A stretch of 64,000 nt of DNA, from assembly GCF_005503365.1 (NCBI RefSeq), contig NZ_SCML01000021.1:36503-100502 (forward strand), given 5' to 3'. Shown here piece by piece: positions 32,666 to 40,357 of the stretch. Origin of the DNA: Hydrogenophaga sp. 2FB. GTDB taxonomy: Bacteria > Pseudomonadota > Gammaproteobacteria > Burkholderiales > Burkholderiaceae_C. The notes below the pieces were generated by a model that saw only the letters and a program-made list of their open reading frames with translations, made no database searches and was not told the DNA's origin. Positions within the stretch are counted from its first letter, which is position 1. Every line of letters starts with the position of its first letter. A program made the translations under genes and the position numbers.

Positions 32666-33733
32666 TCAGAGCCGTGCCAGGCGCATGCTCAGCTTGAGCC
32701 GGTAGTAGGGCAGGCTGTCGGTCCAGCGAAGGTTCAGTTCGGGCTTGGCGAGATCGCGGTTGCGCAGCGCGGGCTGGATCAGGTGCTGGTCGAACAGGCC
32801 CATCACCACCTGCGGGTTGTAGCGCGCCGAGTAGCGGTCCCACGACCGCTGCTGGAGCGCGACAGGGTCCAGCTTCTCGATGATCTCGACCAGCGATGGT
32901 GCATCGGTGTACAGGAAACCCGCATCCCCCAGCACGTCGATGTGGTGCCGGTGTTTGCTGCGCGCGTAGGTGATCACCGGCTTGTTGCGGATCGAGAACT
33001 CGCCGCAGGCCAGCCCGAAGGACTCGCCTTGCAGGCGCGCGTGCAGCATCGCGTCGCAGGTGTTGATGAAGCGCGTCTTGGTGACCATGTCGCTGCTGCC
33101 GGGCAGGAAGAGGGCGCGCGGGTGGTCGACGAAGCGGGTGATGTTGAGGAAGACGAACCAGGTGTCGGTCGATTGCGCGAGGACTTGCCGCACCGCATCC
33201 ACGGCACTGGGCACGTCGAAACTCTGCGCACCACCGTAGCAGCCCAGCACCGTGGCGTGTCGCGGTATCTGCAGTTCATCGCGCAGGTTGCCATCCACAT
33301 CGGGCAGGTCCACGATGTGCGGCACGCTGGGAATCTTGTCGTTCGCGCAATGCCGGCTCAACCACTCGGAAATGAAGGCATACGACGCGCCGTGCGCCTG
33401 CGCGGGGTGGGTCGGGAACACCGCATGCTCCATGGTCGGCACGGTGCGCGACCACAGCCCGTCGTTCTTGCCGGCCTTGATGGCGTAGAGCAGGTCGGCC
33501 TTGCATTGACCGAGCAGCCCGTCGAGCTCGCTGCGCGCACGGTAGCTCACCACCTCAAAACGGTCCCGGAATTTGGCCAGGGCGGCCGCGTCGTTGTGCG
33601 GGCTGTCGGCGTTGTAGACGATGACGCTGTTGTGGCCGAGCACGGCCTCGTTGTGCAGCGCGTAGTCGTACAGCGCGACCTCGGTGCCCCGGATCGACAG
33701 CTGGTTGGAGTGGAAGGCAATCGTCTTCTTCAT
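32666..33733 (-). CDS. GT-B-type glycosyltransferase, LPS-associated
   Basis: A 355-residue protein. The C-terminal half shows the EX7E motif of retaining GT4-like enzymes (QGESFGLACGEFSI, Glu to Glu spaced by seven), followed by KPVITYARSKHRHHIDVLGD. The N-terminal half (SNQLSIRGTEVALYDYA) looks like the acceptor domain. The sugar and acceptor are unknown. It follows the O-antigen-ligase gene with a 4-base ATGA overlap, so it probably completes the same LPS-core or O-chain pathway. Confidence 0.75.
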   Translation of the reverse strand: MKKTIAFHSNQLSIRGTEVALYDYALHNEAVLGHNSVIVYNADSPHNDAAALAKFRDRFEVVSYRARSELDGLLGQCKADLLYAIKAGKNDGLWSRTVPTMEHAVFPTHPAQAHGASYAFISEWLSRHCANDKIPSVPHIVDLPDVDGNLRDELQIPRHATVLGCYGGAQSFDVPSAVDAVRQVLAQSTDTWFVFLNITRFVDHPRALFLPGSSDMVTKTRFINTCDAMLHARLQGESFGLACGEFSIRNKPVITYARSKHRHHIDVLGDAGFLYTDAPSLVEIIEKLDPVALQQRSWDRYSARYNPQVVMGLFDQHLIQPALRNRDLAKPELNLRWTDSLPYYRLKLSMRLARL

Positions 33734-34956
33734 GCTTGCGCCTTGGGGCGTGCTGCGGCCATGAGCAGCGCGGTCATCAGGCTGAAGAAGTGATTTTCGG
33801 TCGACAGCCAGAACGAGCTGTGCGTCATGTTGGAGACGACCAAGATGGCCAGAAAGGCCATGACCAGGCCTCGCCGCGAGGCATCTTCCCTCAAGGCCTG
33901 GCGGCCGATGGCAACAATGAACCAGAAGAACAGCAGCAGGCCGATCAGGCCGTGTTCAAACAGGAAAAACAGGAACTGGTTGTGCGGGTGCACACAGACC
34001 ACGGAGCACCATTCGGCATCGGTGAAGTGCTGCTTGGCGAGCACCGCGTAGGAACCCGTGCCATGCCCTAGAACGGGATTGTCCAGGGCGCTATCGATCG
34101 AGAAGCGGATCATCTCCACGCGCGATCCAGCGGAAGTCACCGGCCCTGTCAGGGAACTGGTTGTGATCTCTTCCCAGGCCAGCGCGGTTCTGCTTTTCAA
34201 CACCGTGGACATGGTGAAGGCGATGGCGATGACTGCAATCACGGCGGTAGTGGCAAGGGCGAGCTTGCGAGCCTGCAGGCCGACAGAGAACATGACGAAG
34301 GCCAGCAGGGCGATCGGCAGAGACAGATAGCCTGTGCGGCCTGCCGAGAGAAACAGCACGCTGGATGCGGCCAACGCGGCAACAGTCCAGGCCAGCAAGG
34401 ATACCGTGCGAATGGGGGTACGCCGCGCGTAGTACGCCGCTAAAACAGTGAAGAACGACATCAGCATGCCTTGTGCGATGCGGTCCTTGAACACCGTATG
34501 GTCCTTGCCGAAGCCCTGGTTGTGGGTGCGTGTCCATTCGAAATCGAACCAGACATTGAGCCAGGTGACCACCAGCGTGAGCAGCATCGCAGCGGCGAAT
34601 GCCTTCCAGCATCGCCCGCGTGTGGCAGGGTCTTGCAGCAAGCCGATGAAGACGGGGATCATCAGCAACTTCATGTACTTCTGCAGCGCGCCGAGAACCG
34701 TTGAACCGTCGGCGGGCGACCACATCGTGGCGATGGCGATCCAGGCAAACAGGGCGACTGCGGCAGAAGCGACAGGATTGCTCATCGCCTGCCACGTCAA
34801 CCGGCGGGTTGAAGACCAGACACAAAAGCCCAGCAGCCAGAACAACAGGGTCGACAAGAGCGCCATGTTGGCCAGCGCCACTGAGGTGGGGAAGGCAAAG
34901 AAAACGACAACCAGGGACGCCTTTGCGCCGTTCTGCACGAATTGTTCGGTGGACAT
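33730..34956 (-). CDS. O-antigen ligase family membrane protein (WaaL-like)
   Basis: A 408-residue integral membrane protein with about ten to twelve hydrophobic segments and the large periplasmic loop of the Wzy/WaaL family. The loop contains SRVEMIRFSIDSALDNPVLGHG and HPHNQFLFFLFEHGLIG, the His-Asn pattern of ligases. WaaL moves the finished O-chain from undecaprenyl diphosphate onto lipid A-core in the periplasm. Base composition is less GC-rich here than in neighbouring genes, common for O-antigen genes. The start at MSTEQFVQN was chosen because upstream sequence overlaps the WaaA-KdkA gene. Confidence 0.85.
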   Translation of the reverse strand: MSTEQFVQNGAKASLVVVFFAFPTSVALANMALLSTLLFWLLGFCVWSSTRRLTWQAMSNPVASAAVALFAWIAIATMWSPADGSTVLGALQKYMKLLMIPVFIGLLQDPATRGRCWKAFAAAMLLTLVVTWLNVWFDFEWTRTHNQGFGKDHTVFKDRIAQGMLMSFFTVLAAYYARRTPIRTVSLLAWTVAALAASSVLFLSAGRTGYLSLPIALLAFVMFSVGLQARKLALATTAVIAVIAIAFTMSTVLKSRTALAWEEITTSSLTGPVTSAGSRVEMIRFSIDSALDNPVLGHGTGSYAVLAKQHFTDAEWCSVVCVHPHNQFLFFLFEHGLIGLLLFFWFIVAIGRQALREDASRRGLVMAFLAILVVSNMTHSSFWLSTENHFFSLMTALLMAAARPKAQA

Positions 34957-34990
34957 TGGGATGTGAGCGAGATGTACGTTTTTTGAGATG

Positions 34991-37033
34991 TCACGCCAGG
35001 GCATCCAAGTCCTCTGGCGCATCGTCATACCCTGTTTGCAAATGAGCCCACTCGGCGTCGGCCCAGTGGTACGGCGACACGCGTCCGGCTTCCTTGCGCA
35101 GCGAGCGCAGCAAGCGGTCCAGGTTGCGTGTTTTCCAGTCGTCGCCGGCGCGCACCCCGCATTTGTCGAAGTCCACCACCCAGGCCTGACCCACATCGTC
35201 GAGCAGCAGGTTGTGCGCGTTCAAATCCGAATGGAACACCTGCCGATCGTGCAGGCGGCGAATGGCTTGGCCGAGCGTGGCCCATTCGTCGGGGGTGAGC
35301 GCACGCTGCTGCAGCAGCTGCACCACATTCGCACTGCCAGGAATGAGGCCGACCAGGATGTCGGCCTCGTAGAACCACGGGCCGCGCGGCCGGTGGCTGG
35401 CGGCCACGGCTTCGGGCACAGGCAACTGCCATGAACGCATCAAGCGCAGCAGGCTGAACTCGCGCATCGCGCGGCTGTGGTGCGGCGCGGTGCGCCAGAA
35501 GCGGTCGTTGCTCAGGCGTGCCACCAGGCCACCGCGCCGGTAGTGGCGCAGCACGTAGCCGCGCCCGCCGTCGCTGATCAACAAGGCCTGACCGCGGCCG
35601 CTGCCTGTCGCCAGCGCGGTGCCGTGGGTGTGGGCCGTGGGATCGAAGGTCTGCTCGGACACCTCGCTCAGGTGTCGTGGGTCGAACCAGCCGGTGCGCC
35701 CGGGCAGTGCGACGGCGCGCACGCGCGACAGGTTGCCGGTGTGCGCGGGTGCCCACAGCGGCCGCAGCACCGCCAGGCTCCGTTCGGACGCGCCCTGGTT
35801 GTGCGCGATCAACTCGCGGGCGGCGGTGGCGCGGGCGTGCATCACGGCGGTTTGCGTCAACCACTGCTGCGCCGTGTCCGCCAGCTCGCGCGCGTTGCGC
35901 ACGCACGTGCCCGCGCCGGTGCGTTCGATGTCGCTGAACAAGGGCGCGGCGTTGTGCGTGTGCGGGCCGAACAGCACCGGTTGGCCGACCGACATGGGCT
36001 CCAGCGGGTTGTGCCCGCCCACCGGCGCGAGTGTGCCGCCCACGAAGCACAAGGCGGCGTGCTGGTACCAGTGCAGCAGTTCGCCCATGGTGTCGATCAG
36101 CAGCACCTGCGTGTCGGCGCTGACCACTTCGCCTCTGCTGCGGCGCACGAAGCGAAAGCCACGGCCGTGCACCAGCTGTGCCGCTTCGTCGAAGCGCTGG
36201 GGATGGCGTGGCACCAGCACCAGCAGCCAGTCGGGGTGCGCAGGCGAGAGTTCTGCCCAGGCCTCCAGCCACACGGTTTCGTCGCCTTCGTGCGTGCTGC
36301 CGGCCACGATCAGCTTGCGCGGTTGCAGCTCGGGAGGCAGCGCCACGCGCGCGGCAGGCACAGCCACATCGAATTTCAGATTGCCCGTCTGGTGCAACCG
36401 CGGCGCGGGCACGCCGAGCGCGCGAAAGCGTTCGGCGCTGTCGCCGTCGGCGGCCAGCACCGTGAGCTGCGACCACACCGGGCGCATCAGGCCTTGCCAA
36501 CGCTGGTAGGTGCGCACCGAGCGGTCGGAGAGCCGCGCGTTGACGAGCGCCACGGGCACCGCGTTCGCGCGGCACTGCTGCAGCCAATCGGGCCAGAGCT
36601 CGCGCTCCACCAGGATCAGGAGGCGCGGTTGCAGCCGGTCGAGAAAGCGGGCCACCGCACCGGGCGTGTCGATCGGTGCGTAGACATGCCGCAGCTGATC
36701 GCCCCAGTGCGTGTGCAGCGCGCGCGCGCCGGTGGGGGTTTGCGTGCTGACGACGATGGCGTGGGCCGGCCATTCCCGCTGCAGCGCGTGCAGCAGCGGC
36801 TGCACGGCCTGCACCTCGCCCACGGACGCGGCATGGACCCAGATGCAACCGAAGGATTCGGGCTCGATCGGGATGAAGCCCAGGCGCTGGCGCAGGTTCT
36901 GCCGGTAGCCGGGCTCACGCCGTCCGCGCCACCACAACCAGCCCAGCAAAGGCAAGGCCAGCGCGCGGCTGGCCAGTCGGTACGCCCGCTGGGGCAGGGA
37001 GACGGCGCTCAGCGCCAATGGTCGGAGACCCAT
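34991..37033 (-). CDS. waaA: WaaA-KdkA fusion: Kdo transferase joined to Kdo-kinase-like domain
   Basis: A 680-residue protein made of two enzymes that are normally separate. Residues 1-425 are a full Kdo transferase (GT30): membrane anchor at about 24-36, HAASVGEVQAVQPLL with the catalytic Glu73, ELWPDWL, GSTHEGDE, VGGTLAPVGGHNPLEP. After a linker (about 430-480), residues 485-650 match 3-deoxy-manno-octulosonic acid kinase: YVLRHYRRGGLVARL, catalytic loop HSDLNAHN (601-608) and metal-binding DFD (621-623). The fusion would add one Kdo to lipid A and phosphorylate it. The ATG overlaps the preceding glycosyltransferase gene by 25 bases. The frame is continuous. Confidence 0.9.
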   Translation of the reverse strand: MGLRPLALSAVSLPQRAYRLASRALALPLLGWLWWRGRREPGYRQNLRQRLGFIPIEPESFGCIWVHAASVGEVQAVQPLLHALQREWPAHAIVVSTQTPTGARALHTHWGDQLRHVYAPIDTPGAVARFLDRLQPRLLILVERELWPDWLQQCRANAVPVALVNARLSDRSVRTYQRWQGLMRPVWSQLTVLAADGDSAERFRALGVPAPRLHQTGNLKFDVAVPAARVALPPELQPRKLIVAGSTHEGDETVWLEAWAELSPAHPDWLLVLVPRHPQRFDEAAQLVHGRGFRFVRRSRGEVVSADTQVLLIDTMGELLHWYQHAALCFVGGTLAPVGGHNPLEPMSVGQPVLFGPHTHNAAPLFSDIERTGAGTCVRNARELADTAQQWLTQTAVMHARATAARELIAHNQGASERSLAVLRPLWAPAHTGNLSRVRAVALPGRTGWFDPRHLSEVSEQTFDPTAHTHGTALATGSGRGQALLISDGGRGYVLRHYRRGGLVARLSNDRFWRTAPHHSRAMREFSLLRLMRSWQLPVPEAVAASHRPRGPWFYEADILVGLIPGSANVVQLLQQRALTPDEWATLGQAIRRLHDRQVFHSDLNAHNLLLDDVGQAWVVDFDKCGVRAGDDWKTRNLDRLLRSLRKEAGRVSPYHWADAEWAHLQTGYDDAPEDLDALA

Positions 37034-37749
37034 TGGGCGGGCAGCACGCGGCGGTACCACTTGCCGCTCACGCCGGCGATCACGTCGGGCGGGTTGGGCT
37101 TGCCGTGGAACACGATGATCTTCGCGCCGGGCGGAATGGTGGGCGGCGAGAACCAGCCCATGAGGCCACGGCGCATGCAGTGGCGCTTGAAGCTGCGGCA
37201 CCAGGCGTCAGGCCAGTAGCTGACCTTGCCCTGGCGGTTGAGGAACCCGGTGATGTATTCCTGCTCGTTGCGCACGTCGGCGATGGACTGCGGATAACCG
37301 TTCTTCAGGTGTTCCAGCGCGTCGGTGTGCGCGCCGATGGTGAAGCGGTAGCACGAGGTGTTGCCCGTGCCGTCCTTCTTGTCCCATTCCTTGATGACGA
37401 TGAACTCGCCCGGCTGCTCGAAGAACTCGTCCAGGCTGCCGACGATGACGATGTCCAGATCGAGGAACAGCGTGGGGCCGGTGAGGTCGTACAGCGGGTC
37501 GGCGAAGCTCGTGAGCTTGAGCCAGCCGTGGCCGAAGCTCCAGGGCTTGCGCTGGTCGAACTCGTCGAAGCCCACCATGGGAATGGGCTTGACTTCGATG
37601 GACGGGTGAATGCCCGCGCCGTCATCGGTCAGGCAGACAAAACGAAAGGGCCGGTGCAGGTGCCTCGACACCATGCTGTGGAGTTTGTTGACGTAGTCGG
37701 GGCCGTACTTCTTGCCCCATTTGATGCACAACACGTTGACGGTTTGCAT
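37009..37749 (-). CDS. putative GT-A glycosyltransferase beside waaA
   Basis: A 246-residue protein: VNVLCIKWGKKYGPDYVNKL at the N-terminus, RPFRFVCLTDD, then LFLDLDIVIVGSLDEFFE with the DxD metal motif, and WPDAWCRSFKRHC near the end. This is the layout of small GT-A transferases (GT8/GT32-like) found in LPS-core clusters. The donor sugar is not predictable. Its 3' end overlaps waaA-kdkA by 25 bases, so the two are co-transcribed and probably translationally coupled. Confidence 0.75.
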   Translation of the reverse strand: MQTVNVLCIKWGKKYGPDYVNKLHSMVSRHLHRPFRFVCLTDDGAGIHPSIEVKPIPMVGFDEFDQRKPWSFGHGWLKLTSFADPLYDLTGPTLFLDLDIVIVGSLDEFFEQPGEFIVIKEWDKKDGTGNTSCYRFTIGAHTDALEHLKNGYPQSIADVRNEQEYITGFLNRQGKVSYWPDAWCRSFKRHCMRRGLMGWFSPPTIPPGAKIIVFHGKPNPPDVIAGVSGKWYRRVLPAQWVSDHWR

Positions 37750-37774
37750 GGCTTCCTCTTATGCGGTGCGTGTG

Positions 37775-37792
37775 GGTTGGCTGGCGCCAACC
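37775..37792. other. GC-rich hairpin between tolC and the glycosyltransferase gene
   Basis: GGTTGGC-TGGC-GCCAACC forms a perfect 7-bp stem with a 4-base loop, 33 bases past the tolC stop on the minus strand. There is no U-run, so it may be a weak or Rho-assisted stop, or simply an mRNA-stabilising structure between the tolC and LPS transcription units. Confidence 0.35.
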
Positions 37793-37825
37793 TGGCGGTC
37801 GAGTGTAGCGGAGCGGCCCGCCTGC

Positions 37826-39202
37826 TCACTTCACCAGCAGGGCGTCGATGGGCAGCAGGTCTTCGGGCAGCAGGGCGCCGCTGGCCTGGCGCAGGCGCAG
37901 GTTGCCCAGCAGCACGTTGTAGCGCGCCTGGGCCAGGTCGCGCTTGGTCTGGAACAGCTGGCTTTGCGCGTTGAGCACGTCGATGTTGATGCGCACGCCG
38001 ACCTGGTAGCCCAGGCGGTTGGCATCCAGCGCACTCTGGCTGGAGGCTTCGGCGGCTTCGAGCGCCTTGACCTGGCCTTGGCCCGAAACCACGCCCAGGT
38101 AGGCGCTGCGCGTGGCGAGGTCGACATTGCGCCGCGCCGCATCCAGGTCGGAGCGGGCCTTGTCTTCGAGCGCCAGCGTTTCCTTCACGCGGTTCTGCAC
38201 CGCGAAGCCGGCGAACAGCGGCAGGTTGAACTGCACGCCCACGCTGGCGGTGTTGGAGCGCACATTGCCGGCGACCGGCAGGGTGGTGGACGGCCCTTTG
38301 GCGACCTGGTACTGGCCCACCAGATCCAGCGTGGGTTTGTGTCCGGCCTCGGCCTTGCGGGTTTCGAGCTGGGCAATGTCGAGGTTGCGCGTGGCTTGCA
38401 GGATGGCGGGGTGCGTCTCGGCCGTGCGGTTGACCCAGGCTTGTGGGTCGGCCGGCTGCAGATCGGGCAGGGCCACCGGCGCGGCCAGGGGGCGCGGCGA
38501 CACGGCGCTGCGGCCCACGAGCTGGTCCAGCGCCAGTTGCTTCACGCGCAGGTCGTTCGCGGCGGCGATTTCGCGCGCCAGCACCAGGTCGTATTGCGCC
38601 TGCGCTTCGCGCGAATCGGTGATGGTGGTGGTGCCGACCTCGAAGTTGCGCTTGGCCGCGGCCAGTTGCTCGGCCACGGCGGTCTTCTGCGCCTGCACAA
38701 AGGCCAGCGTGTCCTGCGCGGCGAGCACGTCGAAGTAGGCCTGCGAGGTGCGCACGATCAGGTCTTGCTCGGCCTGCACGAGGCGGGCGCGGGCGATGTC
38801 GGTGCTGAGCTCGGCCTGGTCGTTCGTCAGCTTGTTGACCGGGCGGTACAGCGGCTGGCTGGCCGAGAGCGTGGCGCTCTGGTTGTTGCTGTTGCCATCG
38901 AAGGCGCTGCTGTTGCTGATGTCGCGCCGGGCCCAGTTGGCCGCGGCCCCCAGCCCCGCTTGCGGCAGCAGGCCTGCACGCGCCTGCGCGGCCTGGGCCA
39001 GGCTGGCGTCGTACTGCGAGCGGGCCGCGAGGTAAGGGGCGTCAAAGCCGCGCGCGGCTTCATACAGCTGCACCAGGCTTTGCGCCTGCGCGCCGGTGGC
39101 GAAGAACGGACCCAGTGCGAGTGCCGCGGCCAGCGCCAGATGGCGCGGGGTCATCGACCGGCGGGGTGTCGCCAGGCGGCGTGCGGACGGGGCAGCGTTC
39201 AT
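37826..39202 (-). CDS. tolC: TolC-family outer-membrane efflux protein
   Basis: A 458-residue outer-membrane channel. The signal peptide lies in the first 40 residues (cleavage near TGAQA-Q); a second ATG 16 codons in gives a shorter leader. Two OEP repeats follow (about 45-235 and 250-450), with coiled-coil-rich segments such as LAAAKRNFEVGTTTITD and LDANRLGYQVGVRINIDVLNAQ. It is the exit duct for RND pumps and type I systems and could serve the RND system encoded immediately upstream, with pcm and rhodanese genes lying between. Confidence 0.93.
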   Translation of the reverse strand: MNAAPSARRLATPRRSMTPRHLALAAALALGPFFATGAQAQSLVQLYEAARGFDAPYLAARSQYDASLAQAAQARAGLLPQAGLGAAANWARRDISNSSAFDGNSNNQSATLSASQPLYRPVNKLTNDQAELSTDIARARLVQAEQDLIVRTSQAYFDVLAAQDTLAFVQAQKTAVAEQLAAAKRNFEVGTTTITDSREAQAQYDLVLAREIAAANDLRVKQLALDQLVGRSAVSPRPLAAPVALPDLQPADPQAWVNRTAETHPAILQATRNLDIAQLETRKAEAGHKPTLDLVGQYQVAKGPSTTLPVAGNVRSNTASVGVQFNLPLFAGFAVQNRVKETLALEDKARSDLDAARRNVDLATRSAYLGVVSGQGQVKALEAAEASSQSALDANRLGYQVGVRINIDVLNAQSQLFQTKRDLAQARYNVLLGNLRLRQASGALLPEDLLPIDALLVK

Positions 39203-39248
39203 TCAGGCTTCCTTGTGGGCGGGCTGGCGGGTTGGTGTGCAGTGGAGA

Positions 39249-39599
39249 TCAGTACACCGGCACGCCCGGGTCGCGTTCCTGCGACCAGGCGTGGATGCCG
39301 CCATGGATGTTCACCACGTGGGTGAAACCCTGGCCTTCGAGGAACTGCACCACCTGCGCGCTGCGCGCACCGTGGTGGCACAGGCAGGCGATGGGCCGGT
39401 CGCGGTCCAGTTCGGCGAAGCGCGCGGGCACGCTGCGCATGGGCATGGCGACCAGTTCGAAACCGTCGGGCTTGACCGATGCGGTTTGCAGTTCCCAGGG
39501 TTCGCGCACGTCGAGCACGATGGGCAGCGCTGGCGCTGTGGCCGGGTCGGCGGCATGTTGCAGCCAGTCCGACAGTTGAGCGGGGGAGATCGCGTTCAT
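39249..39599 (-). CDS. rhodanese-domain protein
   Basis: A 116-residue single rhodanese domain. The active loop CLCHHGARSAQ holds the catalytic Cys that can carry a persulfide; LDVREPWELQ and HVVNIHGGIHAW are the usual flanking motifs. It may deliver sulfane sulfur or detoxify. The gene lies between pcm and tolC, an order I associate with Burkholderiales genomes. Confidence 0.92.
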   Translation of the reverse strand: MNAISPAQLSDWLQHAADPATAPALPIVLDVREPWELQTASVKPDGFELVAMPMRSVPARFAELDRDRPIACLCHHGARSAQVVQFLEGQGFTHVVNIHGGIHAWSQERDPGVPVY

Positions 39600-39612
39600 G
39601 GTGGTCAGGGCC

Positions 39613-40305
39613 TCAGAACTTGAAGAGCGACGGAGCGGGGAAGTTGCGCAGGCGAGGTGCCACGGTGTCCCACGGCTGTGCGGTCTGGAACGCGGCGTCG
39701 CCCGTGCGGGTGACGAAGGTGGCGCGCATCATGGGCTCGAAGCCCACGATGGCGGCCAGGCGCCCGCCCGGGGCGAGCAGGTTGAGCAGGGCGGACGGGA
39801 TCTCGGCCACCGAGCCGCTGAGCACGATGGCGTCGAACGGGCCGTCGGCGTTGCAGGCGGCAAAGCCGTTGGCGGTGGCGTCGGCGCAGCGCACCTCGGC
39901 GTTGGCGATGCCGGCCTTCTGCAGGTTCTCGCGCGCCGTGCGGGCCAGGGCTTCGTCGATCTCGATCGACACCACGCGCTGCGCCAGGCTGGCGAGCAGG
40001 GCGGCCATGAAGCCGCTGCCGGCGCCGACTTCGAGCACCTTGTCGGTAGCTTTGAGTTGCAGGTCCTGCAGCAGGCGCGCTTCGACGCGCGGCGCGAGCA
40101 TGGCCTGGCCTTCCACGGCGGGGTTGTTCAGGGGCAGTTCCAGGTCGGCGAAGGCCAGGGCCTTGTGGGCGGCGGGCACGAAGTTCTCGCGGTGCATCTG
40201 GTCCAGCAGCGCCAGCACGCGCGAGTCGAGCACTTCCCAGGGGCGGATCTGCTGCTCGATCATGTTGAAGCGGGCCTGGCTGAGGGCGGCGGGGGATGTG
40301 GTCAT
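39613..40305 (-). CDS. pcm: protein-L-isoaspartate O-methyltransferase-like protein
   Basis: A 230-residue SAM-dependent methyltransferase of the PCMT family. Motifs include ARFNMIEQQIRPWEVLD at the N-terminus, LEVGAGSGFMAALLA (SAM loop), VVSIEIDEAL and IVLSGSVAEIP. Classical Pcm repairs isoaspartyl residues. The N-terminal signature of bacterial Pcm (GTGERVP-like text) is not obvious, so this may be the divergent Burkholderiales group often called Pcm-like. The start ATG at 40305 was chosen from the conserved MTTSPAALSQARFNM. Confidence 0.85.
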   Translation of the reverse strand: MTTSPAALSQARFNMIEQQIRPWEVLDSRVLALLDQMHRENFVPAAHKALAFADLELPLNNPAVEGQAMLAPRVEARLLQDLQLKATDKVLEVGAGSGFMAALLASLAQRVVSIEIDEALARTARENLQKAGIANAEVRCADATANGFAACNADGPFDAIVLSGSVAEIPSALLNLLAPGGRLAAIVGFEPMMRATFVTRTGDAAFQTAQPWDTVAPRLRNFPAPSLFKF

Positions 40306-40357
40306 GGCATCAACTCGTTTAAAACAGGGTGTCGAGGGGCGGGGCAAGCCGGCAATT

